Below are positions 33,624 through 43,563 of a DNA stretch of 64,000 bases, one piece after another. Origin of the DNA: an uncultured Burkholderiales bacterium (GTDB lineage Bacteria > Pseudomonadota > Gammaproteobacteria > Burkholderiales > Burkholderiaceae_C); contig CAIJIT010000139.1 of NCBI GenBank assembly GCA_903820745.1, positions 30,927 through 94,926 on the forward strand, read 5' to 3'. The notes below the pieces were generated by a model. The model saw nothing but the letters and a program-made list of their open reading frames with translations. It did no database searches and was not told the DNA's origin. Positions within the stretch are counted from its first letter, which is position 1; the number at the start of each line of letters is the position of its first letter. A program made the translations under genes and the position numbers.

Positions 33624-34433
33624 TCAACCTATGAATTTGGCAATTGAGGCGAGGAACAACTCGGGCGCCTGCAATTGCGGCACATGGGCGCAGTCGGACA
33701 ATACCACCAGTTCAGCATTGGGCAGGCCAGCGGCGAGTTCGCTGGACATCGCCGGCGGCGTTGCTTCGTCCATTTCGCCGACCAGCACCAGCGCCGGCAC
33801 CTTGACCGAAGCAAGCTGATCGAGCAGGTCAAGCCCGGCCAATGCCTGACAGGCATTGTGGAAAGTCTGCAGATCGAGCTCAAGGAAGCGTGCCTTGCGC
33901 CTTGCGATCAGCTCCGGATGCAAGGCCTGGTAGCTTGGCGCAAAAAGCCTGCGCATCGCCACATCGGCGATCAGGCCGAGTCCGCCTTTGGCTGCTGCCG
34001 CCGACATACCGAGGAAGGCCGCACGGCCTGGCTCGCTGAACTTGGCGCCGCAATCGGCCAGCACCAGACGTGCAGCGAGTTCCGGGTGGCGGATCGCCGT
34101 CAGCAGCGCGACGAAGCCGCCATAGCCGTTGCCCAGAAAGATCATCTTGCCGTCAGCGGCGAATTGCTGCAGCGCGCTGGCAACCCGGTCGGCCACCGCT
34201 TCAAGGCCACCGTCGACCCGGTCCGAGTCGCCGAAGCCCGGCAGATCAAGCAGCAAGACCCGATGCGTTGCCGCCAACGGCCCGGCGATCAACGCAAAGC
34301 TCGATGCGTCGGCCAGCAGCGAGTGGAACAGCACCAGTGTCGGGCCTGAGCCTGCCACCTGCATGCTGACGCGCTGCGCTCCGACATCGATATGCGTCGG
34401 CATGAATTCGACGCTTTGGCTTGAACTGCTCAT
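33624..34433 (-). CDS. Alpha/beta-hydrolase-fold protein lacking the nucleophile
   Basis: 269 residues, similar to 3-oxoadipate enol-lactonase and meta-cleavage hydrolases. The fold is intact, with the oxyanion region LVLFHSLLA, Asp222 in GEMDEATPP and His250 in SDCAHVPQL. The nucleophile elbow, however, reads LGNGYGG: residue 103, normally Ser, is Gly (codon GGC, one transition from AGC). It is either catalytically dead or uses other chemistry. The ATG at 34433 fits the family start. It lies between aldehyde dehydrogenase and GST genes in an apparent operon. Confidence 0.82.
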   Translation of the reverse strand: MSSSSQSVEFMPTHIDVGAQRVSMQVAGSGPTLVLFHSLLADASSFALIAGPLAATHRVLLLDLPGFGDSDRVDGGLEAVADRVASALQQFAADGKMIFLGNGYGGFVALLTAIRHPELAARLVLADCGAKFSEPGRAAFLGMSAAAAKGGLGLIADVAMRRLFAPSYQALHPELIARRKARFLELDLQTFHNACQALAGLDLLDQLASVKVPALVLVGEMDEATPPAMSSELAAGLPNAELVVLSDCAHVPQLQAPELFLASIAKFIG

Positions 34434-34459
34434 GATTTGATTCCTCTGTGTTGGATGCT

Positions 34460-35971
34460 TCAGTTCAAACGCGGCTGGCTGGCCGTGTCCTGGTACCAAT
34501 CGAAGGGCGTGTCATCGAGGCGCAGCATCACGCTCTTGGTCTCGAAATGCTGCTCGAAAGACTCGATCCCGCATTCGCGGCCGATGCCCGAATCCTTCAC
34601 CCCGCCCCATGGCGAAGCCGGGTCAAGGCGGTGATGGTCATTGATCCAGACGATGCCGCATTTGAGCTTGGCAGCGACACGATGCGCGCGCACGATGTCG
34701 CGGGTGCGCACGGCGCCGGCGAGCCCGAACGGCGAGTCATTGGCCAGCGCCAGACCTTCGGCTTCGGTGCCGAACTTGGTCACTGAAACGAAGGGTCCGA
34801 ACACTTCTTCCTGAAAAATCCGCATCTTGGCGGTGACGTCGGCGAACACCGTCGGCTCGACGAAGAAACCATTCGCCAGCGCAGGATCCTGCGGCACGCG
34901 GCCGCCCGCGACCAGCCGGGCGCCGTCTTCCTCAAGGCCGATCCGGATATAGCTCAGCACCCGCTGCTGCTGGCGCGCCGACACCACCGGGCCGAGCTGG
35001 ACCGAAGGATCTTTCGGGTTGCCGATGCGGATCGACTTGGCTTTGGCGGCGAGCTTCTCGACGAATTCGTCATAGATTTTTTCCTGCACGATCTGGCGGC
35101 TGCCGCAGATGCAGGTCTGGCCCGCACCGACGAAGGCGCCGAATGCGGCGAAGTTGACGGCCTGGTCGACATCGAAATCGTCGAACACCAGCACCGGCGT
35201 CTTGCCGCCGAGCTCAAGCGTCTGATGGGCGAAATTGGCACCCGCCAGGGCGCCGGTGATGCGGCCGGCTTCGGTGCCCCCGGTCAGCACCCATTTGGCC
35301 AGGCCGGGATGCTCGGACAAGGCCTTGCCAGTGGTCGGGCCGAGGCCGGTGACGACATTGAAGACGCCCGGTGGCAGGCCGGCTTCGACGAACATCTGTG
35401 CCAGCCTCAGGGTGGTCAGCGGCGTGTATTCGGAGGGCTTGACCACCGTCGTGCAGCCCGATGCCAGCGTCGGCGCCAGGCTCTTGATCATGATCATCAA
35501 GGGGTGGTTGAACGGGGTCGAATTGCCGACCACGCCGATCGGCGTGCGCAAGGTGTAGTTCAGGTAATTGCCGTCGACCGGGATCACTGCATCGCGGCGC
35601 GCGATCGCCAGACCGGCGTTGTAGCGGAAAAAGTCCGGCAGGCGCGACACCTGGGCGCGGGTTTCGTTCAGCGAGCGGCCATTGTTGGCAGTCTCGAGGT
35701 GGTACATCTCGTCGAGGTTGGCCTCGAACACATCAGCGAGCTTGTTGATCAGCTTGGCGCGGGTCCGGTTCGACATCGCGCTCCATTCCTGGCTTTCGAA
35801 GGCGGCACTGGCACTCTTGACGGCGCGGTCGACATCGGCGTCGCTGGCATGGCTGATCTGGGCCAGCAACTCGCCGGTGGCCGGGTTGAGCACGTCGAGC
35901 AGGTCAGGCCTGGTGGCCGGAACTTCGCGTCCGTCGATGAAAAGACCGTGAACTGGTGGCTTGTTTGACAT
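34460..35971 (-). CDS. NAD(P)-dependent aldehyde dehydrogenase
   Basis: 503 residues. It has the catalytic Cys in GAGQTCICGS, the general-base Glu in LELGGKTPVLV, the Asn in GNSTPFNHP and the cofactor loop TGGTEAGR. Length and motifs fit the semialdehyde/benzaldehyde-type branch, and the substrate is not identifiable. It is downstream of the GntR gene on the same strand (28 bases) and 26 bases before the hydrolase gene. Confidence 0.9.
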   Translation of the reverse strand: MSNKPPVHGLFIDGREVPATRPDLLDVLNPATGELLAQISHASDADVDRAVKSASAAFESQEWSAMSNRTRAKLINKLADVFEANLDEMYHLETANNGRSLNETRAQVSRLPDFFRYNAGLAIARRDAVIPVDGNYLNYTLRTPIGVVGNSTPFNHPLMIMIKSLAPTLASGCTTVVKPSEYTPLTTLRLAQMFVEAGLPPGVFNVVTGLGPTTGKALSEHPGLAKWVLTGGTEAGRITGALAGANFAHQTLELGGKTPVLVFDDFDVDQAVNFAAFGAFVGAGQTCICGSRQIVQEKIYDEFVEKLAAKAKSIRIGNPKDPSVQLGPVVSARQQQRVLSYIRIGLEEDGARLVAGGRVPQDPALANGFFVEPTVFADVTAKMRIFQEEVFGPFVSVTKFGTEAEGLALANDSPFGLAGAVRTRDIVRAHRVAAKLKCGIVWINDHHRLDPASPWGGVKDSGIGRECGIESFEQHFETKSVMLRLDDTPFDWYQDTASQPRLN

Positions 35972-35999
35972 GGAACTTCCTTGCAATGGTTGGTGGGTT

Positions 36000-36689
36000 T
36001 CAGCCGGTGATGACGGCGCGTGACATGGCCTGCACGACGCGTTGGCCGGCCTGCGTCACATGGCGGCTCGCCAGGCGCTGGGCGCTAGACAAATGGCGTG
36101 CTTGCAAAGCATCGATGATCTGGCAATGCTCGGCGATCACCGTCTGCGGGTCGCCACGCTTGAGCGTGCTCAGGCTCAGCTGGACGGCGCGCTCCATCTG
36201 GTCGATCAGCTCGCTGAGCTGCTGGCGCATCCTTGTATTGCCGGCAAGGTCGGCCAATTTGCTGTGGAATGCACGGTTGTAGGCAATGAAGCCGCCGGGC
36301 CAATCGCTGGCGTTGAAGCTGCGGAATGGCTCGAGTTCAGCCAGTTGTTCATCGCTGGCGCGGCGCACGATGCGCTCCATGCAGGCGCGCTCAAGCGCAT
36401 CGCGCAAATGGAACATGTCTTGCACATCGGGCAGCGACACCGGTGCGACACGGTAGCCCTGGCGCGGCAAGGTGATCACCAGCCCTTCGCGCTCGAGCCG
36501 CATCAAGGCATCGCGCACCGGTGACTTGCTGAAGCCGAAACGTGCCGCCAGTTCGGCCTCGCGGATCTCGGTGCCGGGTGCCATCTGGCAGCTGATCATA
36601 TCGGCGCGCAACTGGTCGTAAACCTGCTCGCGAAGCAAGCGGCTGTCAGCGTCCGGCGCATGGGTTGAGGGGTCTTGCATAGGCTGCAA
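36000..36689 (-). CDS. GntR-family regulator with FCD domain
   Basis: 229 residues. The winged helix-turn-helix (LREQVYDQLRADMI, EAELAARFGFSKSPVRDALMRLEREGLV in outline) is followed by an all-helical FCD domain, whose likely metal-binding His residues are in YNRAFHSKL, AEHCQII and SRHV. It is divergent from the second Liv transporter and leads its own operon, so it probably controls both. Two identical TGATACATCA sites in the intergenic region are candidate operators. Confidence 0.9.
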   Translation of the reverse strand: MQPMQDPSTHAPDADSRLLREQVYDQLRADMISCQMAPGTEIREAELAARFGFSKSPVRDALMRLEREGLVITLPRQGYRVAPVSLPDVQDMFHLRDALERACMERIVRRASDEQLAELEPFRSFNASDWPGGFIAYNRAFHSKLADLAGNTRMRQQLSELIDQMERAVQLSLSTLKRGDPQTVIAEHCQIIDALQARHLSSAQRLASRHVTQAGQRVVQAMSRAVITG

Positions 36690-36721
36690 AGAATATCACG
36701 CAATCAAAAAAATGGAAGTCC

Positions 36722-36731
36722 TGATACATCA
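36722..36731. promoter_or_regulatory. GntR operator candidate, proximal to gntR
   Basis: TGATACATCA, a quasi-palindrome (TGAT..ATCA), stands 33 bases upstream of the gntR start. The same 10-mer recurs at 36921. The 274-base gap 36690-36963 contains these two sites and no gene. Confidence 0.4.
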
Positions 36732-36902
36732 CAACGATGTCGGTTGGACGAAATGAAACATTTTTTCGAATGCCTGGAAAAAGCCAAAGTTTGCTTGAAA
36801 AAGTAGGCTTCTCCTATAAGAATCAGAGATTTTCGAGTTGATAGAGCTACCGTGGTTGTCATTGATCGATGAATATTTCATGCGATTCGGGGATTTCACG
36901 CT

Positions 36903-36931
36903 TTGACAATTTGTCATTCGTGATACATCAT
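36903..36931 (+). promoter_or_regulatory. Promoter of the second Liv operon with overlapping GntR-type site
   Basis: A perfect -35 TTGACA (36903-36908) is followed after 17 bases by CATCAT (36926-36931) as a weak -10. The second TGATACATCA copy (36921-36930) overlaps that -10, so a bound GntR repressor would block RNA polymerase. AAAGGAGA precedes the first start codon at 36964. Confidence 0.45.
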
Positions 36932-36963
36932 TGACGTACTGAATTGACCTAAAGGAGACTTTC

Positions 36964-38211
36964 ATGACCGATGCCAAATTGTCCTTTGCGATCTCTGCGA
37001 CCTTGCTCGCCGGACTGCTGTCCGTGCCGGCCATGGCAGCGGAACAAGAGCCGCTCAGGCTCGGTTTTCTGACCATCAAGTCGGGCGCGCTGGCGGCCGG
37101 CGGCAAGCAGATGGAAGATGGTCTGCGCCTGTTTCTGAAAGAGCGCAACAACATGATCGGCGGCCGCAAGGTCGAGCTGTTCGTCGGCGACACCGCGGGT
37201 CAGCCTGCGATCACCAAGACCAAGGCGCAGGAACTGGTCGAGAAGAACAAGGTCCACGTGATGATCGGACCGCTAGCGGCTTTCGAGGCGCTGGCGATCG
37301 ATGACTACATTCGCGCTTCGGAAATTCCGACCATCGCACCGTCGGCTGCTGCCGAAGACCTGACCCAGCGCAAGCCCAATCCCTGGTTCGTCCGCGCGGT
37401 CGGCACGTCGGCCCAGGCGAATCACCCCTTCGGTGAATACGCTGCTCGCGAGCTGAAATACAAGCGCATCGCGATCATTGCCGATGACTTTGCCTTCGGC
37501 CATGAGACCGCGGCTGGTTTCCAGCGCAGTTTCGAAGAAAACGGCGGCAAGATCGTGCAAAAACTCTGGTCACCGCTGAACGTGGCTGACTACGGCACTT
37601 ACATCGGCCAGATCAAACCCAATGTCGACGCGGTGTTCGCAGCCTTCGCAGGCGGCAACGGCATCAAGTTCATCAAGCAGTACAACGAGTTCGGCCTGAA
37701 GGGCAAGATTCCGCTGCTCGGCGCGATGACAACAGTCGACGAAGGCATCCTGAAGTCGATGGGCGATGAGGCGGTTGGCGTGTTGTCGGCCGGCTGGTAC
37801 AGCGCGGCGACCGACAACCCGAACAACAAGCGCTTCGTCGCCGGCATCAACAAGGAATACAAGCAGGATCCGGGCTACTACTCGATGGGTGCATACGGCG
37901 CTGCACTGATGCTTGAAGAAGCGGTCAAGGCGGTCAAGGGCAAGATCGAGGACAAGGCTGCGTTCATGGCCGCCCTGCGCAATGTCAGCGTGCCGACCGA
38001 CCCGCGCGGCAACATCAGCCTTGATGCGCTGGGCAATCCGGTCATGGATGTCTACATCCGCAAGGTCGAACGGGTCAACGGCAAGCTGGTCAACAAGGTC
38101 ATCAAGACTTATCCGGCCGTGACCCAGTTCTGGACCTACAGCCGCAAGGACTTCCTCGCCAGTCCGGTCTATTCGCGTGACTACCCGCCTGCGACCAATC
38201 TGGAGAAATAA
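36964..38211 (+). CDS. Liv-type ABC transporter periplasmic binding protein
   Basis: 415 residues with a signal peptide ending LLSVPAMA. The mature protein is a type I binding fold (RLGFLTIKSGALAAGGKQMEDGLRLF, MIGPLAAFEAL, RIAIIADDFAFGHETAAGFQRSF in outline). It is only distantly like the binding protein at 25076, so the two transporters probably take different ligands. The cluster holds aldehyde dehydrogenase, GST and hydrolase genes, which suggests an aromatic or carboxylic ligand over an amino acid. Confidence 0.9.
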   Translation: MTDAKLSFAISATLLAGLLSVPAMAAEQEPLRLGFLTIKSGALAAGGKQMEDGLRLFLKERNNMIGGRKVELFVGDTAGQPAITKTKAQELVEKNKVHVMIGPLAAFEALAIDDYIRASEIPTIAPSAAAEDLTQRKPNPWFVRAVGTSAQANHPFGEYAARELKYKRIAIIADDFAFGHETAAGFQRSFEENGGKIVQKLWSPLNVADYGTYIGQIKPNVDAVFAAFAGGNGIKFIKQYNEFGLKGKIPLLGAMTTVDEGILKSMGDEAVGVLSAGWYSAATDNPNNKRFVAGINKEYKQDPGYYSMGAYGAALMLEEAVKAVKGKIEDKAAFMAALRNVSVPTDPRGNISLDALGNPVMDVYIRKVERVNGKLVNKVIKTYPAVTQFWTYSRKDFLASPVYSRDYPPATNLEK

Positions 38212-38240
38212 GTCAGTGTCCAACTACCGAACCTAGGTTG

Positions 38241-39101
38241 ATGAATTTCTGGTTGATTCAAAGTCTCAACAGCCTCGCGCTCGGCGGTGTGCTGTTCACG
38301 CTGGCCGCCGGCTTCTCGCTGATCTTCGGCTTGATGCGGGTGGCCAATCTTTCGCATGGTGCTTATTTCATGCTCGGCGCCTATGTCGGCTTGAGTGTGC
38401 TCGACCAAGGCTGGGGTTTCGGCTGGGCGATGATCGCTGCCGGCGTGACGGTAGCGGTCTTCGGTGCGGTGGTCGAACGCCTGGTGTTGCGGCGCTTGGC
38501 CGGCAACAGCCTGGCGCAAGTGCTGGCCACGCTGGGCATCGCTTTCATCATTGCTGACGGCAGCTTGTGGGTCTGGGGCGGCGACCCGCGTTCGGTTTCA
38601 GCGCCTGAGTTTCTCTCGGGCGGCATGGAGTTGTTCGGCGCGACCTTCCCCAAGTACCGACTGGCCGTGGTCGTCATCAGCATGCTGGTCGCAATCGGTC
38701 TGTGGCTGCTGCTCGACAAGACCCGTTTGGGCGTGATGATCCGCGCCAGCGTTGACGACATGCAAATGGCCCGGGCCATCGGCATCCCGGCCTCGCGCCT
38801 GTTCACCATCGTGTTTTGTCTCGGTGCCGCGTTGGCCGGTATCGGCGGCGTCATCGCCGCACCGATCCTGTCGGTCTACCCGGGGCTGGATGCCGACATG
38901 CTGCCGCTGGCGCTGGTCGTCGTCATCCTGGGCGGGCTTGGCAGCCTGGCCGGCGCCTTCATCGGCAGCTTTCTGATCGGCTTCATCTATACCTTCGGCC
39001 AGGTGCTGGTACCTGACCTGGCCTACATCATCCTGTTCCTGCCCATGGTCATTATTCTTGCCGCCAGACCGCGCGGACTGTTCGGGCGGATCAGCGCATG
39101 A
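38241..39101 (+). CDS. Liv-type ABC transporter permease (LivH-like)
   Basis: 286 residues. The family stretches FSLIFGLMRVANLSHGAYFMLGAY, TRLGVMIRASVDDMQMARAIGI and GGLGSLAGAFIGSFLIG are present. I used the ATG at 38241 rather than the TTG one codon earlier. It overlaps livM by four bases. Confidence 0.92.
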   Translation: MNFWLIQSLNSLALGGVLFTLAAGFSLIFGLMRVANLSHGAYFMLGAYVGLSVLDQGWGFGWAMIAAGVTVAVFGAVVERLVLRRLAGNSLAQVLATLGIAFIIADGSLWVWGGDPRSVSAPEFLSGGMELFGATFPKYRLAVVVISMLVAIGLWLLLDKTRLGVMIRASVDDMQMARAIGIPASRLFTIVFCLGAALAGIGGVIAAPILSVYPGLDADMLPLALVVVILGGLGSLAGAFIGSFLIGFIYTFGQVLVPDLAYIILFLPMVIILAARPRGLFGRISA

Positions 39102-40057
39102 AGCGGGGCTTGATCGTTGTGCTGGCGCTGCTGGCGCTGAGCTTGCCGCAATGGGCCGGCGGCATCTATTACATCAACCTGGCCAGCCAGGTACTGATCG
39201 CTGCGCTGTTCGCGCTGAGCTTGAACCTGCTGGTCGGCTATGCGGGGCTGACATCGCTGGGCCATGCGGGCTACCTCGGCATGTCGGCTTATTTGAGCGG
39301 CTGGCTGATGCTCAACCTCGGTTGGGGCCATGGCGCCAGCGCAGTCGCAGCCTTGCTCGGCACCACTGTGATGGCGGCGGTTTTCGGCCTGGTCGCCTTG
39401 CGCGCCACCGGCATCAGTTTCCTGATGATCACGCTGGCGTTGGGGCAGATTCTCTGGGGCGTGGCCTACCGCTGGGTTGGGGTGACCGGTGGCGATAACG
39501 GGCTGTCCGGCCTGACCAGGCCCAGCCCCTTCGGCATGGACCTCGGCAAAGCGGACAACTTCTATTACTTCGCGCTGGCTGTCTTGCTGCTGGTCTGGGC
39601 CTGCATCGCCGTGTGGGTCGGTTCGCCCTTCGGTGCCAGCATCCGGGCTACCAAGGACCAGCCGCGGCGCATGAGCGCGCTGGGCTTCAATGTCTGGCTG
39701 ATCCGCTGGATTGCCTTTGTCGTCAGTGGCTTTTTTGGTGCGGTGGCTGGCCTGCTTTATGTCTATTACCACCAGTTCATCAGCCCGCACAGCCTGGCGC
39801 TGTCCAACTCGGCCGAGATGCTGCTGATGGTGATTGCCGGCGGCCCTGGCACCTTGCTCGGGCCTTTGCTTGGCGCTACCGCCGTGGTGCTGTTGAAAAA
39901 CATTGCCAGCGCCTACATCGACCACTGGATCATGCTGCTCGGTTTCTTCTATTTATTCATCGTCATGTTCGTCCCCGGCGGGATCGTCGCCGGCCTCGAC
40001 CGCCTGAGCAAGCGCCTGCGCAGCCGTCAAGTTGCCAGCAACAAGGTGCAGCCATGA
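39098..40057 (+). CDS. Liv-type ABC transporter permease (LivM-like)
   Basis: 319 residues with multiple membrane helices. Hallmarks are NLLVGYAGLTSLGHAGYLGMSAY, TGISFLMITLALGQILWG, TGGDNGLSGL and GFNVWLIRW. It overlaps both neighbours by four bases. Confidence 0.92.
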   Translation: MKRGLIVVLALLALSLPQWAGGIYYINLASQVLIAALFALSLNLLVGYAGLTSLGHAGYLGMSAYLSGWLMLNLGWGHGASAVAALLGTTVMAAVFGLVALRATGISFLMITLALGQILWGVAYRWVGVTGGDNGLSGLTRPSPFGMDLGKADNFYYFALAVLLLVWACIAVWVGSPFGASIRATKDQPRRMSALGFNVWLIRWIAFVVSGFFGAVAGLLYVYYHQFISPHSLALSNSAEMLLMVIAGGPGTLLGPLLGATAVVLLKNIASAYIDHWIMLLGFFYLFIVMFVPGGIVAGLDRLSKRLRSRQVASNKVQP

Positions 40058-40783
40058 AGCCGGCGCTCGAAGTGATCGACCTGAGCAAGTCGTTCGGCGG
40101 CCTGGCCGTGACGCGCAAGGTCAAGCTGCGGGTGGAGCGTGGCGAGCGGCATCTGCTGATCGGCCCGAACGGCGCGGGCAAGACCACATTCTTCAATCTG
40201 GTCACCGGCGACTTGCGCGCCGACCAAGGGCAGATCGCGATCGATGGTCATGACGTGACGCATGAGGCGACCTCTGCGCGGGCCCAGCGCGGCATTGCCA
40301 GGACTTACCAGATCGTCACCTTGTTCGGCAATGACGACCTGCTGCACAACGTCAAGCTGGCCTTGCTGGGCAAGTCGGCGCAGCGCTGGCGGCACAGCGG
40401 TGGTTTTGCCAACGACCAAGCGATGAACGAGCGTGCGCTGCAGGTGCTGGAATCGGTCGGCCTTGCCGCCAAGGCCAGGCTGCCGGTGCAGCAGACTTCT
40501 TATGGTGAAAAGCGTCGGCTCGAGATCGCCATGGCGCTGGCCCAGAGCCCGAGCCTGTTGCTGCTTGACGAGCCTTTGGCGGGTCTCTCATCGCAGGAGC
40601 GCGAGACCATCAACGAGTTGCTCGCCGGCATTGCGCCCGACATCACGATCCTGATGATTGAGCATGACATGAAGGCGGCGCTGGCCTTTGCCGACCGCAT
40701 CACGCTCTTGCATTATGGCGAAGTCATCATGACCGGGTCGCGCCAGCAGGTCATCGACGACCCGCGCACCAGAGAGATCTATC

Positions 40784-40794
<11 letters not shown>
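40054..40794 (+). CDS. Liv-type ABC transporter ATP-binding protein (LivG-like)
   Basis: 246 residues. Walker A is GPNGAGKTT and Walker B is LLLLDEPLAGL, with LivG-type QTSYGEKRRLEIAMAL as the signature region. It overlaps the preceding permease stop by four bases and the next gene by 11. Confidence 0.92.
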
Positions 40795-41500
<706 letters not shown>

Positions 41501-41522
41501 ACGCCGCAACCGAGGAATGAAC

Positions 41523-42356
41523 ATGAGTGACTCGCTTCACGATGCCCCGATCGGGCGCTACAGCCTGCGCTATCTCGACGTCGGCAGCGGCCCGGCTGTG
41601 GTCTTGATCCATGGCCTGGCCGGTGACCACAAGGCCTGGGCTGCGCAGATCGAAATGCTGCGGAAAAGCTATCGTGTGGTGGCCTTCGACAACCGTGGCG
41701 CCGGCGCCAGCAGCCAGGTCGACGAGCCTGTTTCCACCGAGGATTTGGCCCGCGACACCCTGCAGCTGATGGATTTTTTGCAGATTGAGCAGGCCCATGT
41801 GGTCGGTCGTTCGATGGGCGGCGCAGTCGCGCAGCAGATGGCCTTGCTGGCGCCCGCGCGGGTGCTCTCACTGGTGCTTTGCGCCTCGTTCGCGAAGGTC
41901 GATCCGCTGGGCCGGCGCGTGCTGTCGAATATGCGTGAGGCGCTCGAATGGCGCTCGAGCTGGGCCGACCATGCGCGCCATTCGATCCAGAATTTCGTCT
42001 CGGCAAAATTCTTCAATGAAAACCCGGTGCAGATCGCTGCGATCGAGCGCCTGATCGGTGGCGAAACCCGCCTGCCGGCTTGCTATGTCGAGCAGAACAT
42101 TGCTTGCCAATCGCACGACACTTTGGCGCAACTCGCCAGCATCCATCAGCCGACGCTGGTGATGGGCGGCGACAGCGACCCGATCTGCTCCTTGACCGCG
42201 ACCCTGGCGCTCGGCTCGGGCATCCCGGGCGCAGTCACCGAAATCTTCGAAGGCGCGAGCCATTTCTTCTTGATGGAGCAGCCGGCAAAGTTCAACCGTT
42301 TGCTGCTGAGCTGGCTGGATCAGCACAGCGCCGGTGCCGATCGCGCAAACAGTTGA
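41523..42356 (+). CDS. Alpha/beta-hydrolase (enol-lactonase/haloperoxidase-like)
   Basis: 277 residues with a full triad: Ser in VVGRSMGGAV, Asp in GGDSDPIC and His in GASHFFLM. The oxyanion loop is LIHGLAGDH. GAGG lies 7 bases before the ATG at 41523. It follows the transporter genes after 22 bases, so the imported compound or a metabolite is probably its ester or lactone substrate. By contrast with the hydrolase at 33624, all catalytic residues are kept. Confidence 0.85.
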   Translation: MSDSLHDAPIGRYSLRYLDVGSGPAVVLIHGLAGDHKAWAAQIEMLRKSYRVVAFDNRGAGASSQVDEPVSTEDLARDTLQLMDFLQIEQAHVVGRSMGGAVAQQMALLAPARVLSLVLCASFAKVDPLGRRVLSNMREALEWRSSWADHARHSIQNFVSAKFFNENPVQIAAIERLIGGETRLPACYVEQNIACQSHDTLAQLASIHQPTLVMGGDSDPICSLTATLALGSGIPGAVTEIFEGASHFFLMEQPAKFNRLLLSWLDQHSAGADRANS

Positions 42357-42426
42357 CAATCCCGTGGTGCGGCCGCCATTTCTTTGGCATCATCTACGGC
42401 TCGGTTCACCCATTTAAGGAATCCTT

Positions 42427-43554
42427 ATGTCAGGCCTGCTGTCCCAAGTCGACCCCAATGGTCTGCTCGAATTTTCGGTCGTCTACACCGACCGCTCGCT
42501 GAACCATATGTCGCGCAGTTTTCAAGGCGTGATGAAAGACATTTCAGGCATCCTGAAAGAGGTTTATCACGCCAAGTCGGTCGTGCTGGTGCCCGGCAGC
42601 GGCACCTTCGGCATGGAAGCCGTGGCGCGCCAGTTTGCCGGTGACAAGAAGGTGCTGATCATCCGCAACGGCTGGTTCAGCTACCGCTGGACGCAGATTC
42701 TCGACATGGGCCGGATCGCCGCCGAAGCCACCGTGCTGAAAGCCCGCCGCGTTGGCGATGGTTCGCAAGCGCCCTGGGTGCCGGCGCCGATCGCCGAAGT
42801 GGTGGCGGCCATCCTCGAAAAGAAGCCCGATGTGGTGTTCGCTCCGCATGTGGAAACCTCTTGCGGCTTGATACTGCCCGACGACTATATTCGCGCCGTT
42901 GCCGACGCCGTGCATGAAGTCGGCGGACTGTTCGTGCTCGACTGCATCGCCTCGGGCGCGATGTGGGTCAATATGGAACAGACCGGCGTCGACGTACTGC
43001 TCAGCGCACCGCAAAAGGGCTGGAGCAGTTCGCCTTGCTGCGCGATGGTGATGCTCAACGAACGCGCTCGCGCAGCGATCGACGCGACGACCAGCAGCAG
43101 CTTTGCCTGCGACCTGAAAAAATGGCTGCAGATCATGGAAGCCTACGAAAACGGCGCCCATGCCTACCATGCGACCCTGCCGACCGACGCTTTGACGCGA
43201 CTGCGCGAGGTGATGCTGGAAACCCAGGCCTATGGCTTCGAGAAAGTCCGCCAGGAACAGATCGAACTGGGCGCCAAGGTGCGCGCTTTGTTCGAGAGCC
43301 GCGGCCTTCCCAGCGTCGCGGCCGAAGGCTACAAGTCGCCCGGCGTGGTGGTCAGCTACACGAAGGACCCCGAAATCCAGTCGAGCCGCAAGTTCCTCGC
43401 TGAAGGCTTGCAGACAGCCGCCGGCGTGCCCTTGATGTGCGACGAACCGGCTGACTTCATGAGCTTCCGGGTCGGCCTGTTCGGACTCGAAAAATGGCAC
43501 AACGTCGACCGCACCGTTGGCCATCTTGCCGCTGCGCTGGATCGGATGCTATAG
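42427..43554 (+). CDS. Class V aminotransferase (alanine/serine-glyoxylate or aminoethylphosphonate type)
   Basis: 375 residues of PLP fold type I. The PLP-binding Lys is in LLSAPQKGWSSSP, the ring-stacking region is PGSGTFGMEAVARQF, and the Asp is in LFVLDCIASGAMW. AAGGA precedes the ATG. The family includes serine-glyoxylate, alanine-glyoxylate and 2-aminoethylphosphonate-pyruvate transaminases, and I cannot choose among them. It closes the plus-strand transporter unit and is convergent with the polyol dehydrogenase gene. Confidence 0.85.
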   Translation: MSGLLSQVDPNGLLEFSVVYTDRSLNHMSRSFQGVMKDISGILKEVYHAKSVVLVPGSGTFGMEAVARQFAGDKKVLIIRNGWFSYRWTQILDMGRIAAEATVLKARRVGDGSQAPWVPAPIAEVVAAILEKKPDVVFAPHVETSCGLILPDDYIRAVADAVHEVGGLFVLDCIASGAMWVNMEQTGVDVLLSAPQKGWSSSPCCAMVMLNERARAAIDATTSSSFACDLKKWLQIMEAYENGAHAYHATLPTDALTRLREVMLETQAYGFEKVRQEQIELGAKVRALFESRGLPSVAAEGYKSPGVVVSYTKDPEIQSSRKFLAEGLQTAAGVPLMCDEPADFMSFRVGLFGLEKWHNVDRTVGHLAAALDRML

Positions 43555-43563
43555 GCCTCGTCT

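Noticed and set aside
36729..37193. Minus-strand frame in the gntR/Liv intergenic region
   Set aside because: Most of it is antisense to the binding-protein gene and it covers the promoter and operator-like sites.
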